From: Pseudomonadota bacterium
GTDB lineage: Bacteria > Pseudomonadota > Alphaproteobacteria > Rhizobiales > Phreatobacteraceae
Length of the DNA stretch: 64,000 nt
Assembly: GCA_023416965.1 (NCBI GenBank)
Contig: JAEZGJ010000080.1
Location: 1-64,000 of the forward strand
Reading direction: 5' to 3'
Shown one piece after another: positions 44,973 to 53,541 of this stretch. Each line of letters starts with the position of its first letter. Position 1 is the stretch's first letter. The translations under genes were made by a program, and so were the position numbers. A model generated the notes under the pieces. The model saw only the letters and a list, made by a program, of their open reading frames with translations. It searched no databases and had not been told where the DNA came from.

Positions 44973-44998
44973 AAAAATATTTTAAGTGTAAAATAATT
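44973..44998. promoter_or_regulatory. Candidate MarR operator C, in the livK/tag divergent region
   Basis: AAATATTTTAAGTGTAAAAT is an imperfect inverted repeat (ATTTTA and TAAAAT around AGTG) continuing into AATT, similar to sites A and B at 30.5 kb. It lies between the minus-strand transporter operon (start 44854) and the plus-strand tag gene (start 45014), ending 15 bases before the tag ATG. Binding could affect both directions. Confidence 0.6.
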
Positions 44999-45013
44999 CG
45001 GCAGGAGATCCGA

Positions 45014-45610
45014 ATGTTGCTCACCGATCATGCAGACGGCAAGCCGCGGTGCTGGTGGCCCGGCCATGATCCGCTCTACGTCGCCTATCACGACACTGAC
45101 TGGGGCGTGCCGGAGCGCGACGACCGCGCCCTGTTCGAGAAGCTGATCCTCGACGGCTTCCAGGCCGGGCTCTCCTGGATCACCATCCTGCGCAAGCGCG
45201 ATCATTTCCGGAAGGTCTTCGACGGTTTCCGGCCCGACGTGGTGGCAAGCTACGGGCCGGAGAAGGTGGCGGCGCTGATGGAGGACCCCGGCATCATCCG
45301 CAACCGCGCCAAGATCGTCGGCACGGTGAAGGCGGCGGGAATCTATTGCGACATGATGGGCCGCGGCGAGGGCTTTTCCGACTACCTCTGGAACTATGTG
45401 GACGGGAGGCCGCTGCAGCCGAATTTCCGCGACCGCAGCCATGTGCCGACCGAGACGGAGGTGGCGCAGAAACTGTCGAAGGACCTCAAGGCCCGCGGCT
45501 TCTCCTTCGTCGGCCCCACCATCGTCTACGCCTTCATGCAGGCGGTCGGCATGACCAACGACCACATGGTCGGCTGCTTCCGCCATGAGGAGGTCAAGGC
45601 GCTGGGGTGA
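45014..45610 (+). CDS. tag: DNA-3-methyladenine glycosylase I
   Basis: The 198-residue protein is a typical Tag: the N-terminal zinc-site Cys in RCWWPGHDPLYVAYHDTDWG, FEKLILDGFQAGLSWITIL, RNRAKIVGTVKAA, and the C-terminal GMTNDHMVGCFRH contributing the remaining zinc ligands. It excises 3-methyladenine from alkylated DNA. GGCAGGAGATCC precedes the ATG. Its promoter is shared with the divergent anthranilate-transport operon, including a candidate operator, although no functional link is obvious. Confidence 0.96.
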   Translation: MLLTDHADGKPRCWWPGHDPLYVAYHDTDWGVPERDDRALFEKLILDGFQAGLSWITILRKRDHFRKVFDGFRPDVVASYGPEKVAALMEDPGIIRNRAKIVGTVKAAGIYCDMMGRGEGFSDYLWNYVDGRPLQPNFRDRSHVPTETEVAQKLSKDLKARGFSFVGPTIVYAFMQAVGMTNDHMVGCFRHEEVKALG

Positions 45611-45710
45611 GGGGGCGAGTCGCCCCTGCAGGGAGGAAGTGCGTCCTTCGAGGCTCGCCGCTGGACGATGCTGACGCATCGCCCGGAGCTCGCACCTCAG
45701 GATGAGGATG
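45611..45710. repeat. Third type of intergenic inverted repeat, after tag
   Basis: Directly after the tag stop, GGGGC/GCCCC (45611-45625) forms a short hairpin. It is followed by CGTCCTTCGAGGCTCGCCGC (45641-45660), which is loosely inverted in GAGCTCGCACCTCAGGATGA (45685-45704). The wording CCTTCGAG...CCTCAGGATGAGG is a recurrent intergenic repeat pattern in Rhizobiales. It lies between two convergent genes and may terminate both. Confidence 0.5.
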
Positions 45711-45720
45711 GCCCCCCGCC

Positions 45721-46731
45721 TCACTCCCCCTGCGTGCAGATCCGCGCGATCTCGCCGACGCGGGCGCGCTCGGCCGTGCTCATCTGCCCCGACAGGGCCT
45801 GGCCCCAGAGGTTGTCGCGCTTCAGGCGGTCGGCCGTGCAGATGCAGGCGTCGCGGCAGAGGTCGGCCTCCTGGCCATTGCTGACGCAGGTGCGCATGCA
45901 GGCCTCCACGAAGGGGCGCGTCTGCGGGTCGGCCGCCGCCGGGCCGCGATGCACCGAGGCAGGGAAGAGCCAGATCCAGGCGGAGAGCAGCCCGATGAAC
46001 AGCGGCTGGTGGACGAGATAGATGGGCAGGGAATGCCGCCCCATCGTCGCCAGCAGGGTGGTGACGCGGTCCCCGGCGCGGAAGGCGGCGAGACGCTCCT
46101 CCCCGACGAGGGCGAGCAGCGCCCGGGCCGCGACGATCCCCGCCAGCACGCAGCCGAACCAGGGGAACAGCGGCACGAAATCGCCGGATCGGATCGGCCG
46201 GTCGGAGAGCCCGAGCCAGAGCAGCAGGTCGGCGTCGAGCAGGGGATGGGCGACGAGGGCGGGCAGGGCGAAGGCGGTGATGGCGCCGCCGGCCACCGCC
46301 AGGCTCGGCAGCATCAGGAAGGGCAGGGCGAGCACGCTCGCCACCGCGATGTGGTGGAGGATGCCGAAGAAGACATAGGCGTCGGGCATGAAGAGATAGG
46401 TTCCCGCCGTCACCAGCGCGGCGGCCCCCGCCACCAGGGCGAGGCGCCTGAGATAGGCGGCCCGATTGAGGCCGTCGCGCGTCGCCAGCACCAGGCTTGC
46501 GCCAACCAGCGCCAGGAAGGAGCCGGCGATGAGATGGGCGAACCAGCGCCATCCCGCATGGGCGACGATATCGGTGGCGATCAGCCGGAAGAAAGAGAGG
46601 TCCCAGGCGAAGTGGTAGACGAACATCGCCGCCAGGGCTCCGCCGCGGGCGAGGTCGACCAGTGCAATGCGCGGGCGGCGCGGTGCGGCTGCGGGGCGCG
46701 GCGGCAGGCTTGCCGTGTCGGCGGGGGTCAT
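45721..46731 (-). CDS. DUF1624/HGSNAT-like membrane protein with Cys-rich C-terminal tail
   Basis: From ATG 46731 the 336-residue protein has the heparan-alpha-glucosaminide N-acetyltransferase-like domain: RIALVDLARGGALAAMFVYH with the conserved Asp, FRLIATDIVAHAGWRWFAH, about seven to eight helices, and GRHSLPIYLVHQPLFIG at the end of the acyltransferase part. A soluble tail follows with Cys at 278, 282, 292, 296, 298 and 332 (CX3CX9CX3CXC), an unusual addition. The function is unknown; acyl transfer to an envelope sugar is the family expectation. It converges on tag. Confidence 0.82.
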   Translation of the reverse strand: MTPADTASLPPRPAAAPRRPRIALVDLARGGALAAMFVYHFAWDLSFFRLIATDIVAHAGWRWFAHLIAGSFLALVGASLVLATRDGLNRAAYLRRLALVAGAAALVTAGTYLFMPDAYVFFGILHHIAVASVLALPFLMLPSLAVAGGAITAFALPALVAHPLLDADLLLWLGLSDRPIRSGDFVPLFPWFGCVLAGIVAARALLALVGEERLAAFRAGDRVTTLLATMGRHSLPIYLVHQPLFIGLLSAWIWLFPASVHRGPAAADPQTRPFVEACMRTCVSNGQEADLCRDACICTADRLKRDNLWGQALSGQMSTAERARVGEIARICTQGE

Positions 46732-46890
46732 GCGGCATCCTTCGGCGAGCGCCCGCGCCGACGCGCGAGCGGGGTGAGCCCGGGTTATCCGCTCCGCGTT
46801 CCCCCGTCCACCGGCGTGCCGCTTCCTCTCGCGCCACGCTGCTGCCAAGACCTGTCTTGCCGCGGCCCGGCGAAGCAGGCAGGAAGGGCC

Positions 46891-47511
46891 ATGGCTCTCC
46901 GCTCCTCCTCGTCCCGGCGCCCGGCGCGCGCCTGGCAACGCATGCTCTCCGGCCGCAGGCTCGACCTGCTCGACCCCTCGCCCCTCGATGTCGAGATCGA
47001 GGACATCGCCCACGGCCTCGCCCGCGTCGCCCGCTGGAACGGCCAGACGACGGGCCCCCACGTCTTCTCCGTGGCGCAGCATTGCCTGCTGGTGGAGGAG
47101 ATCGCGGCGCGCATGCAGCCGGCCCTGGAACCCCGCTGGCGCCTCGCCGTGCTGCTGCACGACGCGCCCGAATATGTCATCGGCGACATGATCTCGCCCT
47201 TCAAGGCGGTGATCGGCGGCGACTACAAGGCTGTCGAGGCCCGTCTCATGGCCGCCATCCACATCCGCTTCGGCCTGCCCGCCGCCGCCCCCGCCGACAT
47301 CGCCGCCCTCACCAAGAAGGCTGACCACGTTGCCGCCTTCCTCGAGGCGACCCAGCTCGCCGGCTTCGGCCACGACGAGGCGACCGGCATCTTCGGCGCC
47401 CCCACCGGCGTCTTCGGCGGCGAGCGGGGCGTGCCGCCCGTGCTGGTGCCGATGGATTCCGACAGCGCCAAGGCGGCCTATCTCGCCCGCTTCGCCGCGC
47501 TCGCAACCTGA
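46891..47511 (+). CDS. HD-domain hydrolase, YfbR-like
   Basis: ATG 46891 has AGGAAGGGCC before it. The 206-residue protein carries an HD metal-binding set: His in GPHVFSVAQHCLLVEE, the HD doublet in LAVLLHDAPEYVIGDM and a downstream Asp in KKADHVAAFLEATQ. The order and spacing resemble YfbR-type 5'-deoxynucleotidases and related phage-like HD hydrolases, which dephosphorylate dNMPs in the cytosol. It is divergent from the DUF1624 gene. The substrate is uncertain. Confidence 0.82.
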   Translation: MALRSSSSRRPARAWQRMLSGRRLDLLDPSPLDVEIEDIAHGLARVARWNGQTTGPHVFSVAQHCLLVEEIAARMQPALEPRWRLAVLLHDAPEYVIGDMISPFKAVIGGDYKAVEARLMAAIHIRFGLPAAAPADIAALTKKADHVAAFLEATQLAGFGHDEATGIFGAPTGVFGGERGVPPVLVPMDSDSAKAAYLARFAALAT

Positions 47512-47613
47512 GGGCCGGCCGGCATTGCCGACCCGCGCGATCTGCCGCATCGTTTCGTCATCGATCCCGCGCTATCAGGCGGAAGGCCGCGCGGGCGCCA
47601 GGAGGGCAGGTTC

Positions 47614-48138
47614 ATGCAGGTTCACGTCTGTTCGCTGTCCAGGCTCGCCGCCACCGTGGAAGCGACCGGCGCGCGCCACGTGGTGACGCTGATCAACCAG
47701 GGCACGGCGGTCGAGCGGCCGGCGACGGTCGCCGTCGACGATCACCTGTTCCTCGGCATGAACGACATCGTTGCGCCGATGGACGGCTACATCGTGCCCG
47801 CCGACGCGCATGTGGAACGCCTGCTCGCCTTCGTCGACGGCTGGTGGCGCACCCACAGCGCGCAGAGCCCGCTCGTCGTCCATTGCTGGGCCGGCATCAG
47901 CCGCTCCACTGCGGCGGCCTACATCACCGCCTGCGCCGTCAATCCGGCCGAGGACGAGGAGGCTCTGGCGGGCGAACTCAGGCGGCTCAGCCCCAGTGCC
48001 ACGCCCAACCTGCGCCTCGTCACCATCGCCGACCGCATGCTCGGCCGCGACGGGCGCATGGTCTCGGCGATCGAGCGGATCGGCCGCGGCCGTGACGCCT
48101 TCGAGGGCGAACCCTTCGCGCTCCGGCTCGGCCGCTGA
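47614..48138 (+). CDS. Tyrosine-phosphatase-like protein (CX5R)
   Basis: The 174-residue protein has the P-loop HCWAGISRSTA with nucleophile C91 and R97 (CX5R), which defines the Cys-based protein tyrosine/dual-specificity phosphatase superfamily. The N-terminal segment (MQVHVCSLSRLAATVEATGA) matches small rhizobial 'tyrosine phosphatase family' proteins. The general-acid Asp may be in NDIVAPMDG. It would dephosphorylate a protein or small phosphate ester. It lies about 100 bases downstream of the HD hydrolase gene on the same strand. Confidence 0.87.
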   Translation: MQVHVCSLSRLAATVEATGARHVVTLINQGTAVERPATVAVDDHLFLGMNDIVAPMDGYIVPADAHVERLLAFVDGWWRTHSAQSPLVVHCWAGISRSTAAAYITACAVNPAEDEEALAGELRRLSPSATPNLRLVTIADRMLGRDGRMVSAIERIGRGRDAFEGEPFALRLGR

Positions 48139-48303
48139 TCGCATCGGCGGGGTTGCCGCAACCCCGTCGCAACCCCTTTTCGGTGACAATCGTCGCGACG
48201 CGCGCCATCGCGCGGAAATGTCCGGGCTGCATGAGGCGGTCACGGCATGGCCGGCGCGGGTCGCGCCGGAGAGCGACGTCGGGCTACCGGGGGGCACCCA
48301 CAC

Positions 48304-51081
48304 ATGGAATTCGTCTTCGCCATCCTCCTCTCGGTCGCGGTCGTCCTCGGCGTGCCGATCATGGCCATCGCCGCCTTCATCCGCGCCGGCGATGCCAAGC
48401 GGCGGCTCGATGGCGTCGAGATGCGGCTGCACCAGGCGGAAACCGAACTCGGCCTCCTCCGGGCGGCCCTCGCTGCCGGAACGCCGGTAGCGCCCCCGGC
48501 CGAGACCCTCGCTTCCGAGGTTCCACTCGCGCCCTCACCCGACATGACGCCCCAGGCCGAGGCGGCTGCCGAGCCGCTGCCGCCGCCCACCGCGGGCGAG
48601 CCCGTTCCCGCGCGCCGCCTGGTGCCCGCCGTGACCAGCAAGGGGCCGCTGGAGGCCATCGACCCGATGGAGGTGCCGCCCGCGCCGCCCGTTCCGGCGC
48701 CCGCCGGCCTCGGCGGCTTCGAGGAGAGCATCGGCTCGCGCTGGGCGGTCTGGGTCGGCGCCGTTGCGCTCGGCCTCGGCGGCATCTTCCTCGTGCGCTA
48801 TTCCATCGAGCAGGGCCTGGTCGGCCCGGGCATGCGCATCGCCCTCGGCTTCCTCTTCTCGCTCGCGCTGCTGGCCGGGGGCGAGTGGCTGCGCCGCAAC
48901 GACAAGGGGCTGCCGACCCTGCCGGTGGCGGACATTCCCTCGGCGCTCACCGGCGCGGGCGCCGTCGCCGCTTTCGCCACCATCTATGCCGCCCATGCGC
49001 TCTACGAGTTCATCGGCCCGGCGACGACCTTCGTCGCCCTCGGCGCCGTCGGCCTCGGCACGCTCATCCTCGCCGGCGTGCACGGTCCCCTGCTCGGCGC
49101 CATCGGCCTCGTCGCCGCCTTCGCCGCGCCCTTCCTCGTCGCCGAAGACGACCCGAACCCCTATGTCTTCCCGCTCTATGCGGCCGTCATCACCACGGCC
49201 TGCTTCGCCCTTGCCTGGATCCGCGACTGGCTCTGGCTCCGCCTCTCCGCAACCGGCGTCGCCGTCGGCCTCGGGGCACTGACCCTTGTCGCCACCTCGG
49301 GCGGCGCCTATCCGAGCCTCGTGCAGGCCCTGGCCGGCCTCGCCACCGCCGCCGTCTTTGTCGTCCCCGGCATCCGCTTCACCCCGGCGCGCGAGCGCGG
49401 CGCCGATGTCGCCGCCATCGCCATCCTCTGCGCCTTCGCCCTTCTCGGCATGCTCGCGGTCCTGGAGGCCCGTCAGGGTATGACCGCCGTGGCGCTGTTC
49501 CTCGTCTTCACCCTGGGCGTGCTGGCGCTGGCCTGGCGTGCGCCCTCGATTTCCCCGGCGGTGCCGGTCACCGGTCTCTTCGCCCTGCTCATCCTCATCG
49601 GCTGGTCGGTCGGCGTCACGCCCTCGACGCTGGTCGATCCGCTCGGCGTGCCGCCGGAATTCCCGGGCGTGCTCACCCGCATTGTCTGGTCCGGCCTCGC
49701 CATGGCACTGCTCTTCGGCGTCCTGCCTGCCGTCCTCGCCGTGGCACGGCGCCAGCGCGAGGCCTGGGTGGTGCTCACCCTCGTCGCAACCTCCGTCCTC
49801 ATGCCCCTCGCGGTGCTCGCCATCGTCTATGGCAAGGTCGAGGGCTTCGTGATCTCGCCCCGCTTCGCGGCCCTCGCCATGGTGCTGGCGGCGAGCTTCG
49901 GCGCGGCCACCGAGGCGGCCCATCGCCTCAGGTCCGGCCGGCGGCCGGGCCTCGCCTCCGCCTCGGCGCTCTACGCCATCGGCGCGCTGGCGGCGCTCGC
50001 CTTCGCCCTGACCCTGCTCCTGGAACGAGCCTGGCTCACCCTTGCCCTCGCAGCCATGATCGCCGGCATTGCCTGGGTCTATACGTTCCGGCCGCTGCCC
50101 CACCTGCGCTGGGTGGCGGCCCTGGCCGGCTTCGGCGTGCTTCTCCGCGTGCTCTGGGATCCCGCCATCAACGGCGCCGACGTGGGCTCGACCGTGGTGT
50201 TCAACTGGCTGCTGCCCGGCTACGGCCTGCCCGCCCTCAGCGCCGCGTCGGCGGCCTGGATGCTGCGCCGGCGACGCGGCGAGGATGCTCCCGTCGGCAT
50301 CCTCGAGGCCCTCGCGCTGGTCTTCGCCGCCCTGCTGCTGATCGTCGAGGTGCGCCACGCCTTCGGCGCCCACGGGCTCCGCCTCTTCGCCGCGCCCATG
50401 CGCTTCCCCGAGGCGGCGACGCATACCGTCACCATGCTCGCCTTCGGCCTCGGCCTGTCGCGCCTCGCGGTGATGCGCAGCGGCGTCTTCTGGGAGAATG
50501 CGGTCCTCGTCGTCCGCTACGCCTCCTGGGCCTGGATCGCCGTGGTCATGGGCTTTGCCTACAATCCCTGGATCACCGGCGCCGCCGTGGGCTCACACCC
50601 CGTGGTGAACTGGGCGCTGCTCGGCTACGGCCTCGGCGCGGCCCTGGCGCTCGGCGCAGCGATGCTGGAGCGGCGCGCGGGCAGGTCGGTTGAAAGCCGC
50701 GTGATGGGCCTCATCGGCCTCGCCATGCTGGTCAATTACCTGAACATCACGGTCGCCATGCTGGCCCGCGGCGAGGTCTCCTTCCGCGGCATCGGTGACG
50801 GCGAACTCTACGCCTATTCCGCCGTCTGGCTGGGGGTCGGCATCGCCCTGCTCGGGGCCGGCGCCGCCTTCGGCAGCCGCACCCTGCGCCTCGCCTCGGC
50901 GGCCATGGTGGCTCTCGCCGTGCTCAAGGTGTTCCTGCTCGACATGGCGGGCCTGACTGGCCTCTGGCGCGCCCTGTCCTTCATCGGCCTCGGGCTCGTC
51001 CTCCTGGTCGTGGGCCGGGTCTACCAGCGCGTCCTCGGCATCGCCCAGGCGCGCAGCATCGCCCCGCCGCCCGCGGCGTGA
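48304..51081 (+). CDS. Very large DUF2339 polytopic membrane protein
   Basis: The product is 925 residues from ATG 48304. After an N-terminal membrane anchor (MEFVFAILLSVAVVLGVPIM) there is a short coiled coil and a Pro/Ala-rich linker (about 60-140). The SRWAVWVGAVALGLGGIFLV element then begins a run of well over twenty hydrophobic helices to the C-terminus. This is the DUF2339 architecture. No enzymatic motif is apparent and the role of the family is unknown; envelope stress or transport roles are only guesses. The upstream frame to 48247 is unlikely to be translated. It converges on the WD40 gene. Confidence 0.85.
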   Translation: MEFVFAILLSVAVVLGVPIMAIAAFIRAGDAKRRLDGVEMRLHQAETELGLLRAALAAGTPVAPPAETLASEVPLAPSPDMTPQAEAAAEPLPPPTAGEPVPARRLVPAVTSKGPLEAIDPMEVPPAPPVPAPAGLGGFEESIGSRWAVWVGAVALGLGGIFLVRYSIEQGLVGPGMRIALGFLFSLALLAGGEWLRRNDKGLPTLPVADIPSALTGAGAVAAFATIYAAHALYEFIGPATTFVALGAVGLGTLILAGVHGPLLGAIGLVAAFAAPFLVAEDDPNPYVFPLYAAVITTACFALAWIRDWLWLRLSATGVAVGLGALTLVATSGGAYPSLVQALAGLATAAVFVVPGIRFTPARERGADVAAIAILCAFALLGMLAVLEARQGMTAVALFLVFTLGVLALAWRAPSISPAVPVTGLFALLILIGWSVGVTPSTLVDPLGVPPEFPGVLTRIVWSGLAMALLFGVLPAVLAVARRQREAWVVLTLVATSVLMPLAVLAIVYGKVEGFVISPRFAALAMVLAASFGAATEAAHRLRSGRRPGLASASALYAIGALAALAFALTLLLERAWLTLALAAMIAGIAWVYTFRPLPHLRWVAALAGFGVLLRVLWDPAINGADVGSTVVFNWLLPGYGLPALSAASAAWMLRRRRGEDAPVGILEALALVFAALLLIVEVRHAFGAHGLRLFAAPMRFPEAATHTVTMLAFGLGLSRLAVMRSGVFWENAVLVVRYASWAWIAVVMGFAYNPWITGAAVGSHPVVNWALLGYGLGAALALGAAMLERRAGRSVESRVMGLIGLAMLVNYLNITVAMLARGEVSFRGIGDGELYAYSAVWLGVGIALLGAGAAFGSRTLRLASAAMVALAVLKVFLLDMAGLTGLWRALSFIGLGLVLLVVGRVYQRVLGIAQARSIAPPPAA

Positions 51082-51085
51082 GGCC

Positions 51086-52087
51086 TCAGAGGGTGGCGAG
51101 GCCCGCCTTGCCGCCCTCGGTGCCGAAGGCGATGGCCTTGCCGTCGCTGCGCCAGGCGAGCGCCGTCACCGCGTCGCCGTCCGGCTCGCGCATCAGGATC
51201 TCCGCGCCGTCCTCGATGCGGCAGAGCAGGATCAGGCCGTCGGCGAAGCCGGCCGCGATGACCGGCGCCTGCAGATGGCCGGCCACCTGCGTCACCTTGA
51301 TGCCCGCCTTGGCGGCGGGGGCGATCATGGTGGGCGTGGCGCCCATCGGGCCGTTCTTTCCCGAGAACGGCCAGAGGATGGCCTCGCTGGCGCCTGACGT
51401 CGCCAGGAACTTGCCGCCCTGGGTCCAGGAGAATGAGCGCACCTTGCCGGGATAGCCGGACATGCGCATGTGCTGGCCGTCCTCGAGCCGCCAGCCGTGC
51501 AACTGCGCGTCCTGCATGGTGGTGACGACGAATCGCTGGTCGGCGCTGACCGTGACGCCGAGATGCGAGCCCTTCCACTCCAGCTTCACCGGATCGCCCT
51601 TGACGTTCGGGTACCAGAGCGTGGCGCCGTTGTAGTGCGCGATGGCGAGGCGGAGTCCCTTGGGAAAGAAGGCGAGGCCGCCGGCCGCCGAGGGCAAAGC
51701 GAGGCTCATGGGCTCGCCCTTCGCCTGCGCGACGAAGGCCTTGCGCCCGGCGCTCCAGGCCATGGCAGCGTTCGGGCCGAGCGCCACCCGGTCGATCCAG
51801 GTGCCGCCGCTGTCGTGGATGCGGCGCAGGTCTCCCTTGCGGTCGAGGGCGAGCACCAGCCCGTCGTCGCCGCCGGTCAGGAGCACCGACCCGTCGCAGG
51901 CGGCGTCGAGGATTCCGCCCTCGTGCAGAGGCATCCGGCGGTCGTCCTCGGCGGCCAGGACGATCTCGCCGGAGGCGAGAACGAGCACGGCCTCGGCGCC
52001 GAGGAAATGCGCGGAGAGCACGGTTTCCCGGGCCTCGATCGGGCGGATGCGGTCACGGATGGAGGGGCGCTGCGCGGCGGTCGTCAT
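51086..52087 (-). CDS. WD40/beta-propeller repeat protein
   Basis: The 333-residue protein is made of repeats of about 40 residues with the beta-propeller rhythm: LGAEAVLVLASGEIVLAAED, LLTGGDDGLVLALDRKGD, GKFLATSGASEAILWPFSG and VTALAWRSDGKAIAFGTEGG. No signal peptide is present, so it is cytosolic. Such propellers serve as protein-interaction platforms; the function here is unknown, though the same short protein type is conserved in Rhizobiales. It converges on DUF2339 and is divergent from the phosphatase gene at 52214. Confidence 0.83.
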   Translation of the reverse strand: MTTAAQRPSIRDRIRPIEARETVLSAHFLGAEAVLVLASGEIVLAAEDDRRMPLHEGGILDAACDGSVLLTGGDDGLVLALDRKGDLRRIHDSGGTWIDRVALGPNAAMAWSAGRKAFVAQAKGEPMSLALPSAAGGLAFFPKGLRLAIAHYNGATLWYPNVKGDPVKLEWKGSHLGVTVSADQRFVVTTMQDAQLHGWRLEDGQHMRMSGYPGKVRSFSWTQGGKFLATSGASEAILWPFSGKNGPMGATPTMIAPAAKAGIKVTQVAGHLQAPVIAAGFADGLILLCRIEDGAEILMREPDGDAVTALAWRSDGKAIAFGTEGGKAGLATL

Positions 52088-52213
52088 GGTCCCTGACTAG
52101 CCCAAGGTCCGCCGGAAGGCGAGGGGGAGAACAGGGGATGGCGGCATCCGGCCCCTTTGACATCGCCGCCCGGCTGGTCCATGCCAGCGCCCGATTTTGC
52201 GAGGAGATGCCCC

Positions 52214-52840
52214 TTGGCCAGCGGAACACCGACCCAGGTCGCCCCGACGCTCGGTTACGACGCCATCCAGGACTACGTGCGGGCAGTGCCGTTCCGCCCG
52301 CGCCTGTCGCGGCTCATCTTCCTCCGCCATGGCGAGACCGAGGGCAACCGCAAGGGCATCTACCAGTTTCCCGATACGCCGCTGAATCAGGCCGGCGAGG
52401 CCCAGGCCGCCGAGGCCGCCTCGATCCTGGCGCTCGCCTCGATCAGCCGTGTCGCGGCCAGCCCCATGATGCGTGCCTGGCGGACCGCCGCCGTCGTCAC
52501 CGACGGCCGCGACATCGTGCCGGAGCCGGACGCCGCCCTGCAGGAGCGCATGTATATGGGCCTCTTCGGCACCCCCGTCGGCACGCTCGACTGGCGCGTC
52601 GATCCGCCGGCCTGCGAGACGCTCGCGACCTTCGTCCACCGCACCGGCCATGCCCTGTCCCGCTGGATGTCGCTGGAGGATGATCCGGAGGGCGACCTGC
52701 TGATCGTCTCCCACGGCGGCGTTCTGCTTGTGCTCGCCGCCCTCACCGGGGTCGACCTGCACACTGAACTCCGCCGCAACGCGACGCCGATCCTGTTCTC
52801 GCGCACCACCGGCGGCTGGGAAGCGACGGCGGCGGGCTGA
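52214..52840 (+). CDS. Histidine phosphatase (phosphoglycerate mutase-like)
   Basis: The catalytic motif is IFLRHGETEGNRKG (RHG, phospho-His), with a second His in LIVSHGGVLLVL. The roughly 208-residue protein is therefore a single-domain member of the histidine phosphatase superfamily, which includes cobalamin-phosphate phosphatases and broad phosphatases. The start is unusual: GAGGAG at 52201-52206 sits seven bases before a TTG at 52214, whereas in-frame ATGs at 52157 and 52181 lack a site. The substrate cannot be told from sequence. Confidence 0.87.
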   Translation: MASGTPTQVAPTLGYDAIQDYVRAVPFRPRLSRLIFLRHGETEGNRKGIYQFPDTPLNQAGEAQAAEAASILALASISRVAASPMMRAWRTAAVVTDGRDIVPEPDAALQERMYMGLFGTPVGTLDWRVDPPACETLATFVHRTGHALSRWMSLEDDPEGDLLIVSHGGVLLVLAALTGVDLHTELRRNATPILFSRTTGGWEATAAG

Positions 52841-52843
52841 GCC

Positions 52844-53233
52844 CTAGGGCGAAATGGCCGGTGTGACGTCGGTGCGGCTGAAGTCGTTTCCGACGAAGAG
52901 CAGCGAGCAGGCCCGTTCCCGTGCCAGGGCGTAGGCGAAACAATCGCCGAAGTTGAGCGCGGCGGGGTGATGTCCTTTGCCGAACTGCCGGTAGACGGCG
53001 GCGACAGCGCGTGCGGTGGCCATCGTGACCGGGACGACCTCCAGGGCGAGACCATCGAGCATGGTCATGAGCTCGGCGGCGGCGCCCCGCCGTTCCGCCA
53101 CGATCATCGCCTCCGCCAGCGTGACTGCGCTGATCAGGCATTCCTCTTCGGTCTCGAGGATGGACGCGCAGGCCTCCGCACCGGGTTCGTCGAGAAGCAC
53201 GGCCACCAGGGCGGAGGTGTCGACGACGATCAT
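52844..53233 (-). CDS. PIN-domain ribonuclease toxin (VapC-like)
   Basis: The 129-residue PIN domain has all acidic active-site positions visible: D5 in IVVDTSALVAV, E41 in SAVTLAEAMIV and D97 in ALNFGDCFAYALA, followed by LLFVGNDFSRTDV. VapC toxins are Mg-dependent site-specific RNases that attack tRNA or rRNA. The gene overlaps the stop of an antitoxin gene by four bases, the standard toxin-antitoxin arrangement with the antitoxin first. Confidence 0.92.
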   Translation of the reverse strand: MIVVDTSALVAVLLDEPGAEACASILETEEECLISAVTLAEAMIVAERRGAAAELMTMLDGLALEVVPVTMATARAVAAVYRQFGKGHHPAALNFGDCFAYALARERACSLLFVGNDFSRTDVTPAISP

Positions 53234-53487
53234 TCGGGAAGGCCGTCGTCGCCGTACAGGAAGTCCTGGCTCCGCGCGGCGGACGGGCCCGCATTGGTCC
53301 TCCGCCGTGCCGCCGCGCGCACCGCATCGAGCACCGCCCTGCGCTCCGCTGTCGAAGGCCTGGGTGCGACGGGCACGAGCCGGACGGCCGGCTGGCCATG
53401 GCGTGTGAGGATCACCTCGTCTCCCGCTTCGGCGCGGCGAACAAGATCGGTCAGCTGGCCCTTTGCATCACTGACGGACACCTTCAT
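53230..53487 (-). CDS. Phd/YefM-type antitoxin paired with the PIN toxin
   Basis: The 85-residue protein starts MKVSVSDAKGQLTDLVRRAEAGDEVILTRHGQPAVRLVP; the segments SVSDAKGQLTDLVRRAE and VILTRHGQPAVRL are the Phd/YefM DNA-binding fold. The variable C-terminal tail (to DDGLPE) would wrap the toxin. It neutralises the PIN toxin and should repress the operon. AGGAGG lies seven bases before the ATG. Confidence 0.9.
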   Translation of the reverse strand: MKVSVSDAKGQLTDLVRRAEAGDEVILTRHGQPAVRLVPVAPRPSTAERRAVLDAVRAAARRRTNAGPSAARSQDFLYGDDGLPE

Positions 53488-53541
53488 CGCTGCCTCCTCG
53501 GAGCAGCCTCAGAAACTAGTCCAGTCGATGGTCCAATTCAA

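Noticed and set aside
43682..46837. Apparent 1051-residue minus-strand protein that would join the DUF1624 gene region, tag antisense and the LivK-like protein.
   Set aside because: Only 43682-44854 reads as a protein (signal peptide and LivK fold). The rest is antisense or out of frame with real genes, and a ribosome site precedes ATG 44854.
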